The notes: generated by a model not told the origin, from the sequence alone. Shown: positions 1 through 12,525, counted from the stretch's first letter. The stretch: DNA of 64,000 nt from Metaphire vulgaris (GCA_018105865.1 CM030863.1:3377601-3441600); one strand, 5' to 3'. Program-made: numbers and translations.

Positions 1-264
1 ACCATCATATCTGGTCTACTACATATATATATATATATATATAGATTTTCAAAAATTGATATATATATATATCAATGTTGTATATATATTGATTGATAAC
101 AACTTTGATATACAGTATATATACATCATATACATCAATGTTGTATATATATCAATATCATATATATTATACAGTATATAACAGGGGATAGTTTTCTTGA
201 GCTCTTGTTTGTATTGGCTATATCCTCAAATTTCGTTTGCAATTCGTGAAAAATAACGCGTATA
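1..264. repeat. AT-rich left flank with (TA)n tracts
   Basis: Several TA-dinucleotide tracts (about 24-43, 60-72 and 85-180) sit in AT-rich DNA directly before the 5' LTR. No coding potential was seen. Confidence 0.7.
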
Positions 265-1160
265 TTATAACAGTAAAGGACTTCTATAGCGCTTAGTAAG
301 AGTTTGATAATTATTTGTTGTATTTCAAGAAGTGTCTTAGTTTGGAGCTGTGTACTGTATGTACCTTAGCTTAGTTCTAGATTTCAACCCGGATTTCTTG
401 ATACCGGAATAGTAGGAGTTGTAGATGTGAGAATGGGTAGGCAGTAGTGGTCGTTGTGTCGTAATTAGCTTTATTTTGTTGAACCATATATGGTCGTGGT
501 TTGAGTTACTTCCAAATATGGTAACGGTTTGGGTTGCTTCCTACGAGAGCTCAGGCTGGACATGAGTAACCAACGGTTCAAAAGAGAGGCCAGTAGGGTA
601 CACGTCAGCATCCGGGTACAGCGGCAGAGGAACCAAGAAGATCCTGCATCAGGCATGACCGGCAGAGCGAAAACAAGATACAGGATGTGAGAGAATTTCC
701 TTTAAATATGAGAGGCTGAGTACAGGCAGGATGTAGTCTGTCGAAGAAGAGTCGTAGTGCTGAGTCTGTCGAGAAGAGTCGAAACGCCAGTCTGCCGGAG
801 AAAAGGTCGAGATTCGAGGAACAGCCGTGGCCAGAGCCGAAGTCGTAGGACAAGTTGTCGATTGGGAAGTAACTGTTTTCTCATATAAGACTTACCTAAG
901 TAGGATAGTAGTATTATTACCGTTCTAACTGATGCCTTGGTTCGCTTGTGTAGTTTTTGCTCTTATATGTATTGTCTGTAAGCTAAATTTATCGTGCATT
1001 TATTTACCATTATTAAATTGAATAATCGCTATCTTTTGTCGCTCACTCAGATATAGACCAACTTATCATGCTCTCCTGTGACATTCCCTAGTGCCCACTC
1101 TAACGCCCCTGATATGAGATAACCAGCGGAGTACAGGGTAATCCCCCGGCTTGGTTATAA
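265..1160 (+). repeat. 5' LTR
   Basis: It matches 11629-12525 with about five differences: one substitution near 612, one missing C near 894, and three substitutions close to the 3' end near 1144-1149. Just after it, a stretch of about 30 bp ending GCTTGGTTATAA repeats the LTR terminus. A tRNA primer site starting TGG at 1162 or 1183 is possible but was not identified. Confidence 0.93.
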
Positions 1161-1414
1161 GTGGTGGAGCTTGGTTATAAGTGGTCGAGAACCGAACTTT
1201 CCGCCTTACCTTGATAAGTGTCTACTATCTTAAACTGTGATGTCTTTTCTTACCGAGCTCGTATATAGACAACTTGATAACTTTGCATTATAATTTTCGT
1301 TGATTGTGATTCGCGTAGTTAAGGTTTTAACTGTAATTGCAGTTTGGACCAAGATTTAATTAGAATTGTTAATTAGAATTGTTAGTTAGAATTGTTCTGC
1401 ATAGCATTTCATTC

Positions 1415-2004
1415 ATGCCACCTCCGTCTCTGCAGTGGTTTGCGCTGTGCAAATTTCTGGCTTCGCTGCCGCCTTCTCGCGTCTGGGAAATTCAATCTTC
1501 TAGGTTTCTAGCCTTTATCTCGCTTGATACCTGCCGAAATCTTAAATATCCTGCTATATCCCTGGACTGTTCACCCAAATCTTGTTGACATTGCGTACAT
1601 CGATAACCCTTTTCGCCAATTCGATGAAGACCTAATTCCTCTTTACTATCACCCTCGCCTCGCCATCCGTCATGCTTTCCTAAACCATCGTTGCAACCTA
1701 TTTGATGACACTTTCTCTTGCCCTCATCTTGGGAAGTTCCTTGAATTCAGAAAGGTCTATTTGTCACATCAGTCTTCCCTTTCCAGATTTGCAGTTTTTT
1801 TCGGAGACCCTTTGTTTCTATTTCCTCCTTCCTCCAATAGAGTCATAGCCCTTGTTTGTTCGTACCTTCAGTATTTTTAACACACCATCAGCCACCACCA
1901 GCTCCAGTCCTCCTTCTCCATCCCTTACCGGTGTGGACGTTGATGACCTAGAGTTTGAAAATCTTGAGAGCCTGGAGGACTCGGATGAAGAAAATATGAA
2001 TTAA
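1415..2004 (+). pseudogene. Unknown pre-gag reading frame of the retroelement
   Basis: Between the 5' LTR and gag there is a coding-looking stretch that fits no retroelement protein I know. It opens at an ATG at 1415 (MPPPSLQWFALCK...), changes frame near 1520, and runs through a region rich in aromatic and basic residues (FRQFDEDL, YYHPRLAIRHAFLNHRC). It changes frame again at the T-run near 1877 and ends in a Ser/Pro-rich linker with a strongly acidic tail (DDLEFENLESLEDSDEEN) and a stop at 2002-2004. The total would be about 195 residues. Both frame changes could be indels. The coherent composition across them argues for a real former ORF. It may instead be part of a long leader, and no function is proposed. 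Confidence 0.4.
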
Positions 2005-2188
2005 CACTCTTTTATCTTTGTCTGATAGGTGTTATGCTTGTCATGTGCAATATTTATTAGTGTAGTATTAATGTGTTATACTTCGCATTTTTTTCTAGTG
2101 TAAATATCATTTTGACTAGTGCTTTAATTAACTTTCTTTATTGATTGATGGTATTCGATAGTTATTTTTCATTGTCATATCATTCGCC

Positions 2189-3964
2189 ATGGCAGAATCA
2201 CCACAATCATTGCGACATCAGGAGTCATCACCCAGTCATTCGAATCATGCAGACTCACCCCCGCCTCTTGAGACCGAATTAAATCAGTTAGAACTGAACC
2301 TTCCGCATTCTAACATTCCTCCAATCCTGTCACCACACGTGGAACCCGCACCCCTGATTACTCGTCCTGTTATCGTCTCGTCTGCTGTAGCGTCAGTGTG
2401 CGTTTCAAGTACTAGTCAGTCTTACGCCATGCCAAAACCTGTACCAATGAGACCACAAGCTCTACATGATCTTTTTTCCACCTAGGGACCATGTATGGAG
2501 GCCCTCTCAGCTATCACCTTCTCGCGATTTGGACAGTCCTATTCAATTTTCAGCCGTGCCAGATACAAATTTGGGGCATTTTCCGTCTCATGCGTATAAT
2601 CATCAGTCGTCCGCTGCCGTGTATCATCATCATCATAATCATCATGATCATTATCAGCAACCACTTCGCCCACAGCAGGGCCAGTCATCCAACCTTTCAT
2701 TTGCATCTCATTATCATCATCAACGACTACCACAGTCATCACAACCAGGAACTAGAGTTGTTCCTGTAGCCCCAGAGGAAGTAATAATAGAGAGCAGAGG
2801 TGTTACTTTACACCCGGATGCTTTGGTACACCCGGATGCCCTATTAGCGCCAATAGCAGCAGCAACAAGTTCCGTGTTACAGTCCACCCCAGGTGTGATG
2901 CCTGAAGAGGGAAATTTCAAACAGGTTGTGAGATCCGGTTTATTCTGCCCAAATTATTTTCAGGGGCTTTCCCAGGAGGACCCATACGAATTTGTTCGTC
3001 AATTTGAACTTTGGGCTAATTTTAACAATTTGGATGAAAAATCGGCCATTTCAGCTTTTCAGCTACTTCTCAGAGGTCCCGCAGCCACTTGGTTTAAATC
3101 ATTAGCGAAATCATCCATTACCAAATTTCAGGAATTGTCCAAACTTTTCATCGCCAGATACACAATCTTAGACAAACCATGGAATGAAATTGGATCTCTT
3201 TGGACAACTAGACAATTAGCTAATCAAAATGTTCACGATTATGTTGCAAACATTCAGTTCAAGGCTGATCGTCTGCAATTAAATGCCGAGACGGTGTTCC
3301 AAATTGCCTTACACGGTCTTTTGCCAGGTGTCAAAAACTGTATTACAAAAAAATGTAAAATCCATTGAAGAGCTTTTACAAACTGCCTCACTCTATGAGC
3401 TGGCAACGGACTCAACGACGGATTCAAATGCTCAAATTTTGCAATCATTACAAGATATGAAGCAGCAAATAGATCGTCTACAAATTAGACCAATGTCACC
3501 AATGCAAAATTCTACTAAAAGAGTTCATTTTTCGGATTCTACACAAGATTATGAGCAAGATTTTTCTTCAAAATGATCGAGGTTCTTCCACTGTCAGTCC
3601 AAGAGATTCTCCAAACTCAACCTACAAAAATAATTATAGTACTTTTAACCAAAGGCAAAATTTTCAATCAGAATCACAGGGTTTTCAACCAAATCCTCGT
3701 TCAAATTTTAATTCTCAAAATTCTCAAAAGGCTTCGTATTCAAATTTCACTCCAAACAAATTCCAAAATGACTTCCGTGCAAATTTAAACTCTGGGAGAC
3801 CTCAGAATTTTATAACAAAAACAGCAACACTGGGAATTTTCAAGATTCTGGGCAAAGCTGCCGCAACTGTGGAAACGCCCATAAATTCAATGAGAAATGC
3901 CCAGCCTATGGACTCCAATGCAGATTTTGCAAGCGCCTTAATCATTTTTCACGTTGTTGTTTAA
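2189..3964 (+). pseudogene. gag (broken): capsid-like region and zinc knuckle
   Basis: Four overlapping frames (2189-2485, 2466-3368, 3283-3576, 3551-3964) read as one Gag interrupted by single-base shifts, several at homopolymers (T6 near 2470, A7 near 3344, A4 near 3572). The first part is Pro/Ser/His-rich, and the middle (about 2930-3350) has the capsid-like retrotransposon gag pattern (YEFVRQFELWANF). After an Asn/Gln-rich stretch, a final shift leads to a cysteine cluster at about 3850-3960 of the form CxxCxxxH...KCPAxGxxCxxCxxxNHF. That cluster is typical of invertebrate Gypsy nucleocapsids. The protein would coat the element RNA. This copy cannot be translated as one product without frame correction. 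Confidence 0.85.
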
Positions 3965-4137
3965 GCTAAATCTCAATCTCGATAGCAACCAAAACCGGCG
4001 CCACAGCAGCGCTGGTTACAGACATTTTATGATCCCGTATATAATGATCATCGAAATAGGTCACAGTTTAGTTGGCAGCCGGAATTGAAATCCAAATTAC
4101 ATCCTAAATCAAAAGTAAAACTGCATCCTGATTCAAA

Positions 4138-7100
4138 GTGGACCCAGTCTTGCAGAGGTCTAGTCCAAAGTTTTCAAAATCTAACGATTCACATTTCGGC
4201 TCGGGAAACTTACAAACTTGTTCAGATACAGTTGAAGGCACAGCAGAAATTTTTGTGAAACTTTTTGGCAGATCACGACCAGTGTTGATTGACACAGGGG
4301 CCGCTCGTTCAGCAATTTCAGTTGGAATGTTCAAACAACTCGGACTCAAACCACAGAACATTTCACCTGTAGACATTCGGTTATTTGGGGCAAATACCCA
4401 GATGTTGGAAATACTAGGTCAAATTTCAATCCCATTGAATTTCACAGGTTTAATTATTGATGTTGATTTCTTGGTAATTCCGACATTAGTCAAGCCAATT
4501 ATTTTAGGGCATGATTTTCTGCATGCTAATCAAGCACGCATTGATTATAAGTGCAATACAGTGTCATTATTTGATGATTTGGTTACTCTTAATTTTATTT
4601 CACATGGTAATGGAAACTTGGTATCCGTGCTGCGACTGCCCGTCAACATAAGGATTCCACCCAAATCGGTTGTGTTTGCAAGCGTAAATATACCCTCTAA
4701 GTTTAACAATAAGAATGTAATTATTGAGCCTTTGCGAGCCTATAACAGAACTCCAGCTGTTATTGCAAATATTTTAGTTAAGCCTCGCCTGTGTAAATCT
4801 GTTGTACATATTTTGAATCCTACGTCTAATGTTGTCTGCTTGCATAAAAATATGAAAATAGCTAGCGCCTGTCTAGCAGATCTTCCGAACTCTACTTCTA
4901 GAGAAACTATGAATGTTTTGCAGTCTGAGTTGCTAGCAGATAATTTACCTGTACATAATATAAAAACAAGTGAATTGAACACTCTAGGCATTCAACTGCC
5001 TGTTGACACTCTGCCTGTAGAAGAATTAGAGATTTTATCTGCGCTTTTGTATAGGAATAAGGACTTGTTTGCGCAAAATCTTAGTCAGTTACCAGGATTT
5101 TTAAACGTCAAACACAAAATTGAAACCTGGGGGCCCCGTTTCGCAAAAAGCCTTACCGGCACAGCCCTGAGGCTCGAAAAAGAAATTAGTCGCCAGGTGG
5201 CCGACATGTTAAAGAACGATATTATTGAAGAAAGCTTTAGCCCATGGAGATCACCCGTTCTTTTGGTTTCTAAAAGCAATCTGCCACCCCCGGTTCGTGG
5301 TCGATTACCGCAAACTCAATGCACAAACTCATGATATGGTGTTTGACTTACCGACGTTAGAATCAGTGGTAGATGCGATGACCTTCAATCGACCTTGTAT
5401 CTTTAGTGCAATCGATCTAAAAGAGGGTTATAGACAAATATTGTTAGATGAAGAGTCAAGCCATAAGACAACTTTCGTTACACACGAAGGCAGTTACTCT
5501 TTTAAACGCCTGAGCTTTGGTCTAAAAACGCGCCTGCTGTATTTCAGTCGCTTTTGCAGAATGTTTTTCAAGGTATTTTATGGCAGTATGTTTTAGTGTA
5601 TATAGATGACATTTTAGTGTATAGTAGCTCATTCAAGGAACATCTTTCCCATCTGAAATGATCTTCGACAGATTGCGACAAGCCAATCTACGGATGCACC
5701 CACAGAAGTGCCAGTTCGCTCTGACTCGTCTGAACTTTTTGGGTCACGTTCTTTCTGATAAAGGTTTGGGAAGTTGACGAGAGGAAAGTAGAGAAGATTA
5801 AAGCATACCCTTGTCCTACTAATGTAACTGAACTAAGACGATTCCTCGGAATCTGCAATTTTTACAGAAAGTACGTGAGAAACTATTCGAAGGTGGCCGC
5901 ACCTTTGAATGAACTGCTACGTAAAGATATGACATTCTTATGGACAGAGGCTTGTGAGCAAGCGTTTCATTTCCTAAAGCAAGCACTCATGACTACGCCC
6001 ATACTCTTGTTTCCAAACTTAAACAAAGAATTTTTCTCTCAACTGACGCTAGTACCACAGCTGTTGGCTTTATTTTGAGCCAACGTGATGAGGACGGTAG
6101 AATGCGACCTATCGAATTTGGTGGTCGTGCCTTAAGAAACAATGAAAAATTTTGGTCAATTTCAGAAATCGAGTGCCTTGCGTTAGTTGAAGGAATACGA
6201 CATTTTCATTCATTTTTAGCACATCGCCATTTTCATATAGAGACAGACCACGTGAGCTTAAAGTACCTTAACGAAATCCGAGGTTCAACGCAAGGAAGGT
6301 TAGCTAGATGGAGTCTATTGCTGCAAAATTATAATTTTACTGTGCATTACAAACCAGGAAAGATGAATCAGGCCGCTGACGCTCTTTCCCGGATCGAATA
6401 TCCACCACCCGAAGAAGTGGCGGCCGACGATGTTTTTCTCAGAGACGATTTGTACATATCGACGATGAACTCGAACGAACTACTCGAAGTAGGTCAATGG
6501 GTTGAAGTCGTTTTCAATCCACCAGGCGGTAAAGAAGCCGTCTTCAGCGTCATCGACGATAATCCTACATCACAATCGCCAGAGAGCGTAAGTCAACATG
6601 ATATTTTTTTCGACATCGACATTCGTCAAGAGCAGAGAAAATGCAATGAGCTGAAACCTTACATTGACTACCTAGAATCATCTGAATTACCAAGTAATGA
6701 GAAATTGGCTCGAAAACTTGTTATGCAAGCAGAACAGTTTACTTTAATTAATGGCATTTTGCATCACTTATATCAACCACGAACCAAGAACGTTCATCTA
6801 GTGAAACCACTCATTACTCAACTGGTCATTCCTAAATCACTTCGTGAAACTGTGCTTACGGCATGCCATACAAACTTTGATCATGCAGCACTGGATCGAT
6901 GTTACGTACTGATTCGAGCCAGATTTTTCTGGGAAAGACTATATAGTGATGTTGCAGAATTCATCGCTACCTGCGAGGATTGTCAATGTTCAAAGAGATC
7001 AACTCACCTGATAAGAGCTCCGCTGCATCCCATGCCCATCGAAAATTCCTTCGGTCGTTACCAGATCGATTGCGCGGGACCGCTTCCGAAGACGAACAAA

Positions 7101-7720
7101 GTAAAACAGACGATTATATCCGACAACTCTTACCTAAACTCGAAATCGCGCACGAAGTGGCCAAGCAGAACATCGCCGACGCTCAACAGATCTACAAGCG
7201 GAAGTATGACGACGCTTCGCAAGGTACTGCAACCTATAAGCCAGGTGACTTGGTTTGGCTCTCAGACCCACGCAAACGCAAAGGCCAATCACCGAAGATT
7301 ACTCGAAAATGGGTAGGACCTTATTACGTTGTCAATCAGCTATCCAATGATGTGTATATACTGCGCCATGCAAAGACCAATGTCAAACACCCCTCCCCAG
7401 TACACCAGACCCGCCTGAAAGCCTTCAACGGCTGTCGCGAAGACTTGTTAGCAAGATTCGTTAATAATAATTCTTTGAATAATGCTGATCAAACGGAGAG
7501 TCAACAAATTCCTACCGATAACGTCGACGACGGAAATTCCGATGAAACGATAAACAGTGACACTGATACCTTGAACCCGACTTCGGCGTTTGTCAACAAC
7601 GACCCCCCTACAACTATCGAGCCTCAGATGCACTCAACCGTGTCACTCAAAGACGAAGCCGAGGTAGACTCTAATCTTAGAGCGCAACCAAGCGTGACGG
7701 TAAATATCGGCGATTCCTAA
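4138..7720 (+). pseudogene. pol (broken): protease, RT, RNase H, partial integrase
   Basis: An aspartic protease with DTGA is at about 4291. Reverse transcriptase follows from about 5110, with LKNDIIEESFSPWRSPVLLV, then VVDYRKLN after a frame change at the C-run near 5288, and the catalytic YIDD at about 5600. RNase H runs from about 5870, shifting frame near 6035, to ALSRIEYP near 6400. Integrase begins with its zinc-binding HHCC module (about 6865-6995, ending ATCEDCQCSK) and the first strand of the core (DCAGPLP at about 7067). The reading then jumps, near 7105, to the region before the C-terminal GPY/F-type module (WVGPYYVV, about 7310). Most of the DDE catalytic core is therefore missing, an internal deletion combined with a frame change. 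At least five frame breaks are visible. Integration by this copy's own enzyme is not possible. Confidence 0.9.
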
Positions 7721-7766
7721 CAAACAGTCAACCTTCAACTCAGCCGGATGCAAAGGTAACCAATGA

Positions 7767-8072
7767 CCCTCCACAGTTCAATCGACGTCTTCACTGGATG
7801 ACTGTACGCAAATTTATTATCCAAACGATTATGCAGCGCCACAATCGTCCACAGCCACCAGTTCTGCATGGCATGATGTAAAACGTGTTTTAGCCTGTAA
7901 ATATATTAATGGTATCAAGCACTATAAATTACTTTGGGACTGTTTCCCACGTTCTGTTTCATGGGAACCAGAAAATTGTTTATCCGATAAGCTTAAACAT
8001 GATTTTCATCTAAGTAGAACATTGACAGGCAGGTCGCGTAAACGCCCTTACCAAAGGCGCTACAAAAATTAA
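7767..8072 (+). pseudogene. Chromodomain-like C-terminal segment of pol
   Basis: An open frame without its own start codon ends in a stop at 8070-8072. It contains WHDVKRVLACKYINGIKHYK followed by LLWDCFPRSVSWEPENCL. The spacing VKRVL...K-Y-x-x-x-W...SWEPxxNL fits a chromodomain, in which aromatic residues bind methylated histone H3, as carried by chromoviral Ty3/Gypsy integrases. It is offset in frame from the integrase part that stops at 7720, so a frame change separates them. A basic tail (RSRKRPYQRRYKN) closes it. The fold assignment is by motif only. Confidence 0.65.
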
Positions 8073-8771
8073 CTACTATTCAGAGAAATTCTTATTAAAG
8101 CCACGTCTCGTTACGCAGTGTTGACCAAATGAAGGAGATTTTTTTTTAACAAGCACCAAAACAGTGTGAAAACTTTTCTTATGGCCTAAGAATTTTTAGC
8201 CCTGGCAGGTTTCGAAAGTGCGCATTATCGTTGCCAGTAGTCAGTGGATATCAATTCTTTGAATGACAAGTTATCAGACCAATGATCAACTGTTGTAAAT
8301 TGTTGCCATTCATTGTGATTTTTTTTTCCTCTAAACCCAGTTGTGCACAGAAAGATTTTATGAGCTCATGCAAATTGTTTTAGACAGGAACCTTATTGAA
8401 GTTTACAGAAGAGAACGAAATATCCCCGAGTCTCTAAACCCAACCGGATACCAAGTTTCTCGATGCAGTGTACAGTTTGTATAAGTGTTAAAGGAGAGGT
8501 TTTTTATTTTGTCGTATTAAGTGTCGTGACAATGTGTTTACTTGTGAATGTTGTTTTGTTTAAAGCGTGGTTCCAATTGTTTTCAACGCCTGTTTATTAT
8601 GTTACTATGTGAAGGTTTCGTGACTGGAAGTTTAGCACCTGTTTATGTTAATTATGCAGATTCATTAATGTGGCTATTAACGATTGTATGTGTATGAAAG
8701 AATGCTTTTATCGACTGCGAATTTGCATATAATCTGCATATGGTAGTAGCATTTATAAGCGTATAGTGTAC
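8073..8771 (+). other. Non-coding spacer between pol and env-like region
   Basis: No extended frame or family motif was seen over about 700 bp. In env-bearing LTR elements this position usually holds splice signals for the env transcript, but no specific acceptor can be named. Confidence 0.5.
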
Positions 8772-11276
8772 ATGTGTGCACCTGTGTGTCATGCAGAGAG
8801 AGAGCGCAACCTTCAGCTGATCTGCCCAGTCGGTCTGGCTTCCGCCGAGAGAATGATGCTAGTTGTGCAGCTCATTTACATATGGGGCGTGACCGCCTAC
8901 AACGTCGAAGCCGACGAATCGACGCAGTCGACCGTGCTGAGAACAAACTATGGCGTAGTCTTCCGTCACCGCGCCACGGTTTCACCAAAAGTCGATTTCT
9001 GGGGGCACACCTACGAAATACCAATTCCGTCTCTCACGAAATGGCGACAAGTCATGGACTACTGTAACGAGGAGCCGCCTAGCAACCCAACTCATTGTCA
9101 GAATATTTCCAGCATCGGTCCTCTCGTTATTGACTTCATGAACTCTACCCATAGAGAACTGAAAGCGAAGATACAAGCCGCATATGACCTCATTCCCGAA
9201 CTGTCACATGCGCCGTCCATTGCAAAGAAGAAACGATCTCTGTTGCCCTTTGTAGGAGGAGTCATGAGTTCCTTTTGGGACAGCGTCAGAAGCTGATATT
9301 AACTTGTTAAAACGTCAAATACTGCAATTATATAACTCATCTGTCGGTGTACAGAATGTGCTTAATCATGATAATCAGCGCCTCTCTAGTTTCATGTCCC
9401 TGACGCAAGAAAATTTCAACAATTTAGAAGATTTAGTGCAGAAAGGATTTTCGGCTTTAAGTCACGATTTATTTCGACAGAGTCTCTTAAGAGCGGATTT
9501 CAACGCCCAAATTCTACGCATTTTTGCTATTGTTTTTCAGAAATTCTCCGAGTATTCGCGGCTACATGACGCGATCACTCAGATTTTGCAAGGATTAGAA
9601 ATTTTGAAAATGGGTTCTTTGCCTGCAAATCTATTCACAGCCGAAATTTTGACTGCCACATTAGATGAGATAGATATCGAGTTAAAGTCCAGATTCCCTA
9701 CATTTCGAATTCTTCATAGAGATGCTGGTTACTATTACAAACATGCAGATTTTGTCTGTACACGATTTCGTAATAAGGTTTATGTGAATGTCAAATTTCC
9801 TATTTCAGATATTTCCAGTGCAGTCCGAATTTATGATGTGATTAAGTACCCTTTAGCATTCCCTGATAATTCGTCATTTTTAAATGAACTTACTTCTGTT
9901 TCACAGTTTTTCGTCATTTCTAACAATCGTGATTTTTATATTGAAAGTGATTATATAGCTTGGCCTGTTGAGACTTTTAAGATGGAAATTGTTAGACCAG
10001 TATCCCAAGCTTCATGTTTATTAGCCTTATACCTCGATAATTCGTTGCTTATACATCAACTGTGTAAATATATTGTATTTGTGGATGATAGGAAACCGAA
10101 ACTGTTCGTATTAGATTATCCTCTTATTTTGATTCGTCATGTGTCTGCTTTTATTATGAATTGTCCTTCTAGACGTTTAGAACAGCAAGGATGTGAATAC
10201 TGCTTATTTCCAATTCCTGTGGTTGTGCTATTGAATCTATTCACGCTGTCATTCCAGCCAGAATTTCGAGTTGTGAGCGGAACGCTCATAATATGTCTGT
10301 CACCCCCCTTTTGCAATACAATTACAATATGCCTTTGCTTATGCATTTCTTTGATAATCAGTCTCTTGATCTGCTTAGTCGGCAGGAACTCTTACAGGCA
10401 CCATTGTCAGTACAATTGCCCGCTTTCCGTTTGTTTACTCATTCGTTACCAGAGCGTCTAGCCACCTCTCATCGCCTCAACCTTGCTATGGAGAAAATTG
10501 TTAACGCAACTAAATCGGATCAATTAATCTTAGCAACTGCGTTAGATCCCGTCTTGAGTGGAGATATTGATTTTCTTGGAAATTATTTTCAGTCAGTACC
10601 TGGTTATATTACGTTGGCTTCTGCGATCTTGTCCTCTGTATCTTTCCTTGGCATGCTGTGGCTTTTATACAAAGTACATATTATTTTTGGAACGCTAACA
10701 CTCTTATCTAGTAGAAAGGTTTTGTCTGCCCCTTTGTCATTGAAACCATTTGTTTATGTTAACCCAACCAGCACATATTCGCCGGTCATTTCTCAAGAAC
10801 ACTTCCAGAGTGCTAACTTATTTTTAATTTTCATTATTGCTGTGGGCATCCTTTACTTCCTTTATAAATCGTGTGTGTGGCGTAGAAGTCAACCTATTGT
10901 TAAGTCCGGTTGTGATTTGGTGTTACATGTGACACAAGCCAACGCTGATGTTTGTATTAGCATTTCACTGCAAATGTTACCTCTGTGTCCTACTCACTAT
11001 TCTGTGAGAAGTCTCCATACCGCTCTCAGCATGCGTATTACTGGATTCTGTCGTCCACATCTGATTATTACTGCAAGTCCCTTTGATATTGTTCATACTA
11101 CTACAATGACCAGCGTCGATTTATGCTCTGACATTCCCATATCCCTCTTTTTACTCTCTGAAACTGCGTTCTCTTATGCAGAAGAATTACAATCTCTTTT
11201 TTTTTTTGCAGCATGGCGGAATGATTTATTATTCAAAGAAACTTCGTGCAGGAAATTGTCTTATTTAATAATGTAA
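8772..11276 (+). pseudogene. env-like glycoprotein region (broken in three segments)
   Basis: Three frames follow pol: 8772-9296, 9304-10461 and 10293-11276. The first has a hydrophobic leader-like stretch starting at the ATG at 8853 and cysteines in its ectodomain. It reaches a basic cleavage-like cluster (KKKRS) near 9230 followed at once by a hydrophobic, Gly-rich segment, then stops at 9294-9296. The second has long heptad-like helices. The third contains a hydrophobic membrane-spanning stretch at about 10600-10680. Basic site, fusion-peptide-like segment, helical region and late transmembrane anchor are the layout of F-type envelope proteins acquired by Gypsy elements (errantivirus-like). 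The stop/frame change near 9294 and a second shift near 10290 disable it. Family membership is inferred from layout only. Confidence 0.65.
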
Positions 11277-11628
11277 TTGGATACGAATAGAGTGCTTCTG
11301 TTTCACAAGTTATATTCAGTCAATGGACTCATTACAATTTTATGTAATCCTCTTATAGTAGTATCGTAGAACTTAAACTGCGAACATTCGCTTTATAAGA
11401 CATTTCATGCTTATATTATATGCTTCTATAGTGGTCATTTACTTATGCTTCAAGTATATATGCAGTTGACTTTATATGTTGACTTTTAAGCTGTTTATGT
11501 TGCTTTCTTGGTATTGCAATGCGTGTTTCAATTGTTTAAGATTACGTATTATGTTTAGTTAAGATTATGTCGCTCGTAATTGCATATTTCATGTAGACAA
11601 CGGACGTTGTCTTCTAGAGCGCAACCAA

Positions 11629-12525
11629 TTATAACAGTAAAGGACTTCTATAGCGCTTAGTAAGAGTTTGATAATTATTTGTTGTATTTCAAGAAGTGTC
11701 TTAGTTTGGAGCTGTGTACTGTATGTACCTTAGCTTAGTTCTAGATTTCAACCCGGATTTCTTGATACCGGAATAGTAGGAGTTGTAGATGTGAGAATGG
11801 GTAGGCAGTAGTGGTCGTTGTGTCGTAATTAGCTTTATTTTGTTGAACCATATATGGTCGTGGTTTGAGTTACTTCCAAATATGGTAACGGTTTGGGTTG
11901 CTTCCTACGAGAGCTCAGGCTGGACATGAGTAACCAACGGTTCAAAAGAGAGGCCAGTAGGGTACACGTCAGCATCCGGGTACAGCGGCAGAGGAAACAA
12001 GAAGATCCTGCATCAGGCATGACCGGCAGAGCGAAAACAAGATACAGGATGTGAGAGAATTTCCTTTAAATATGAGAGGCTGAGTACAGGCAGGATGTAG
12101 TCTGTCGAAGAAGAGTCGTAGTGCTGAGTCTGTCGAGAAGAGTCGAAACGCCAGTCTGCCGGAGAAAAGGTCGAGATTCGAGGAACAGCCGTGGCCAGAG
12201 CCGAAGTCGTAGGACAAGTTGTCGATTGGGAAGTAACTGTTTTCTCATATAAGACTTACCCTAAGTAGGATAGTAGTATTATTACCGTTCTAACTGATGC
12301 CTTGGTTCGCTTGTGTAGTTTTTGCTCTTATATGTATTGTCTGTAAGCTAAATTTATCGTGCATTTATTTACCATTATTAAATTGAATAATCGCTATCTT
12401 TTGTCGCTCACTCAGATATAGACCAACTTATCATGCTCTCCTGTGACATTCCCTAGTGCCCACTCTAACGCCCCTGATATGAGATAACCAGCGGAGTACA
12501 GGGTAATTCCCAAGCTTGGTTATAA
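11629..12525 (+). repeat. 3' LTR
   Basis: It is the second copy of the 265-1160 repeat, one base longer because of an extra C near 12260. The stretch before it (from about 11277) is AT-rich and non-coding. No clear polypurine tract is visible right at the boundary. Confidence 0.93.

Larger units (their letters stand above)
265..12525 (+). mobile_element. Ty3/Gypsy LTR retroelement with chromodomain and env-like region (defective)
   Basis: Two direct repeats of about 897 bp (265-1160 and 11629-12525) enclose, in order, an unknown pre-gag ORF, gag with a cysteine-rich knuckle, protease, reverse transcriptase, RNase H, integrase, a chromodomain-like tail and an env-like region. The order PR-RT-RH-IN defines Ty3/Gypsy. 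The LTRs begin TTATAAC and end GTTATAA, a 7-bp inverted repeat instead of TG/CA. TATTA occurs at 263-267 and 12526-12530, so a 5-bp target duplication is possible but overlaps the LTR end. The coding frames are broken about ten times and the integrase core is deleted, so this copy should not encode a working element. I recognise the superfamily but not the exact family. Confidence 0.93.

Noticed and set aside
471..884. Minus-strand ORFs in the 5' LTR, repeated at 11835-12248
   Set aside because: They occur in both LTR copies, antisense, in GA/CT-biased sequence, and fit the LTR, not a gene.
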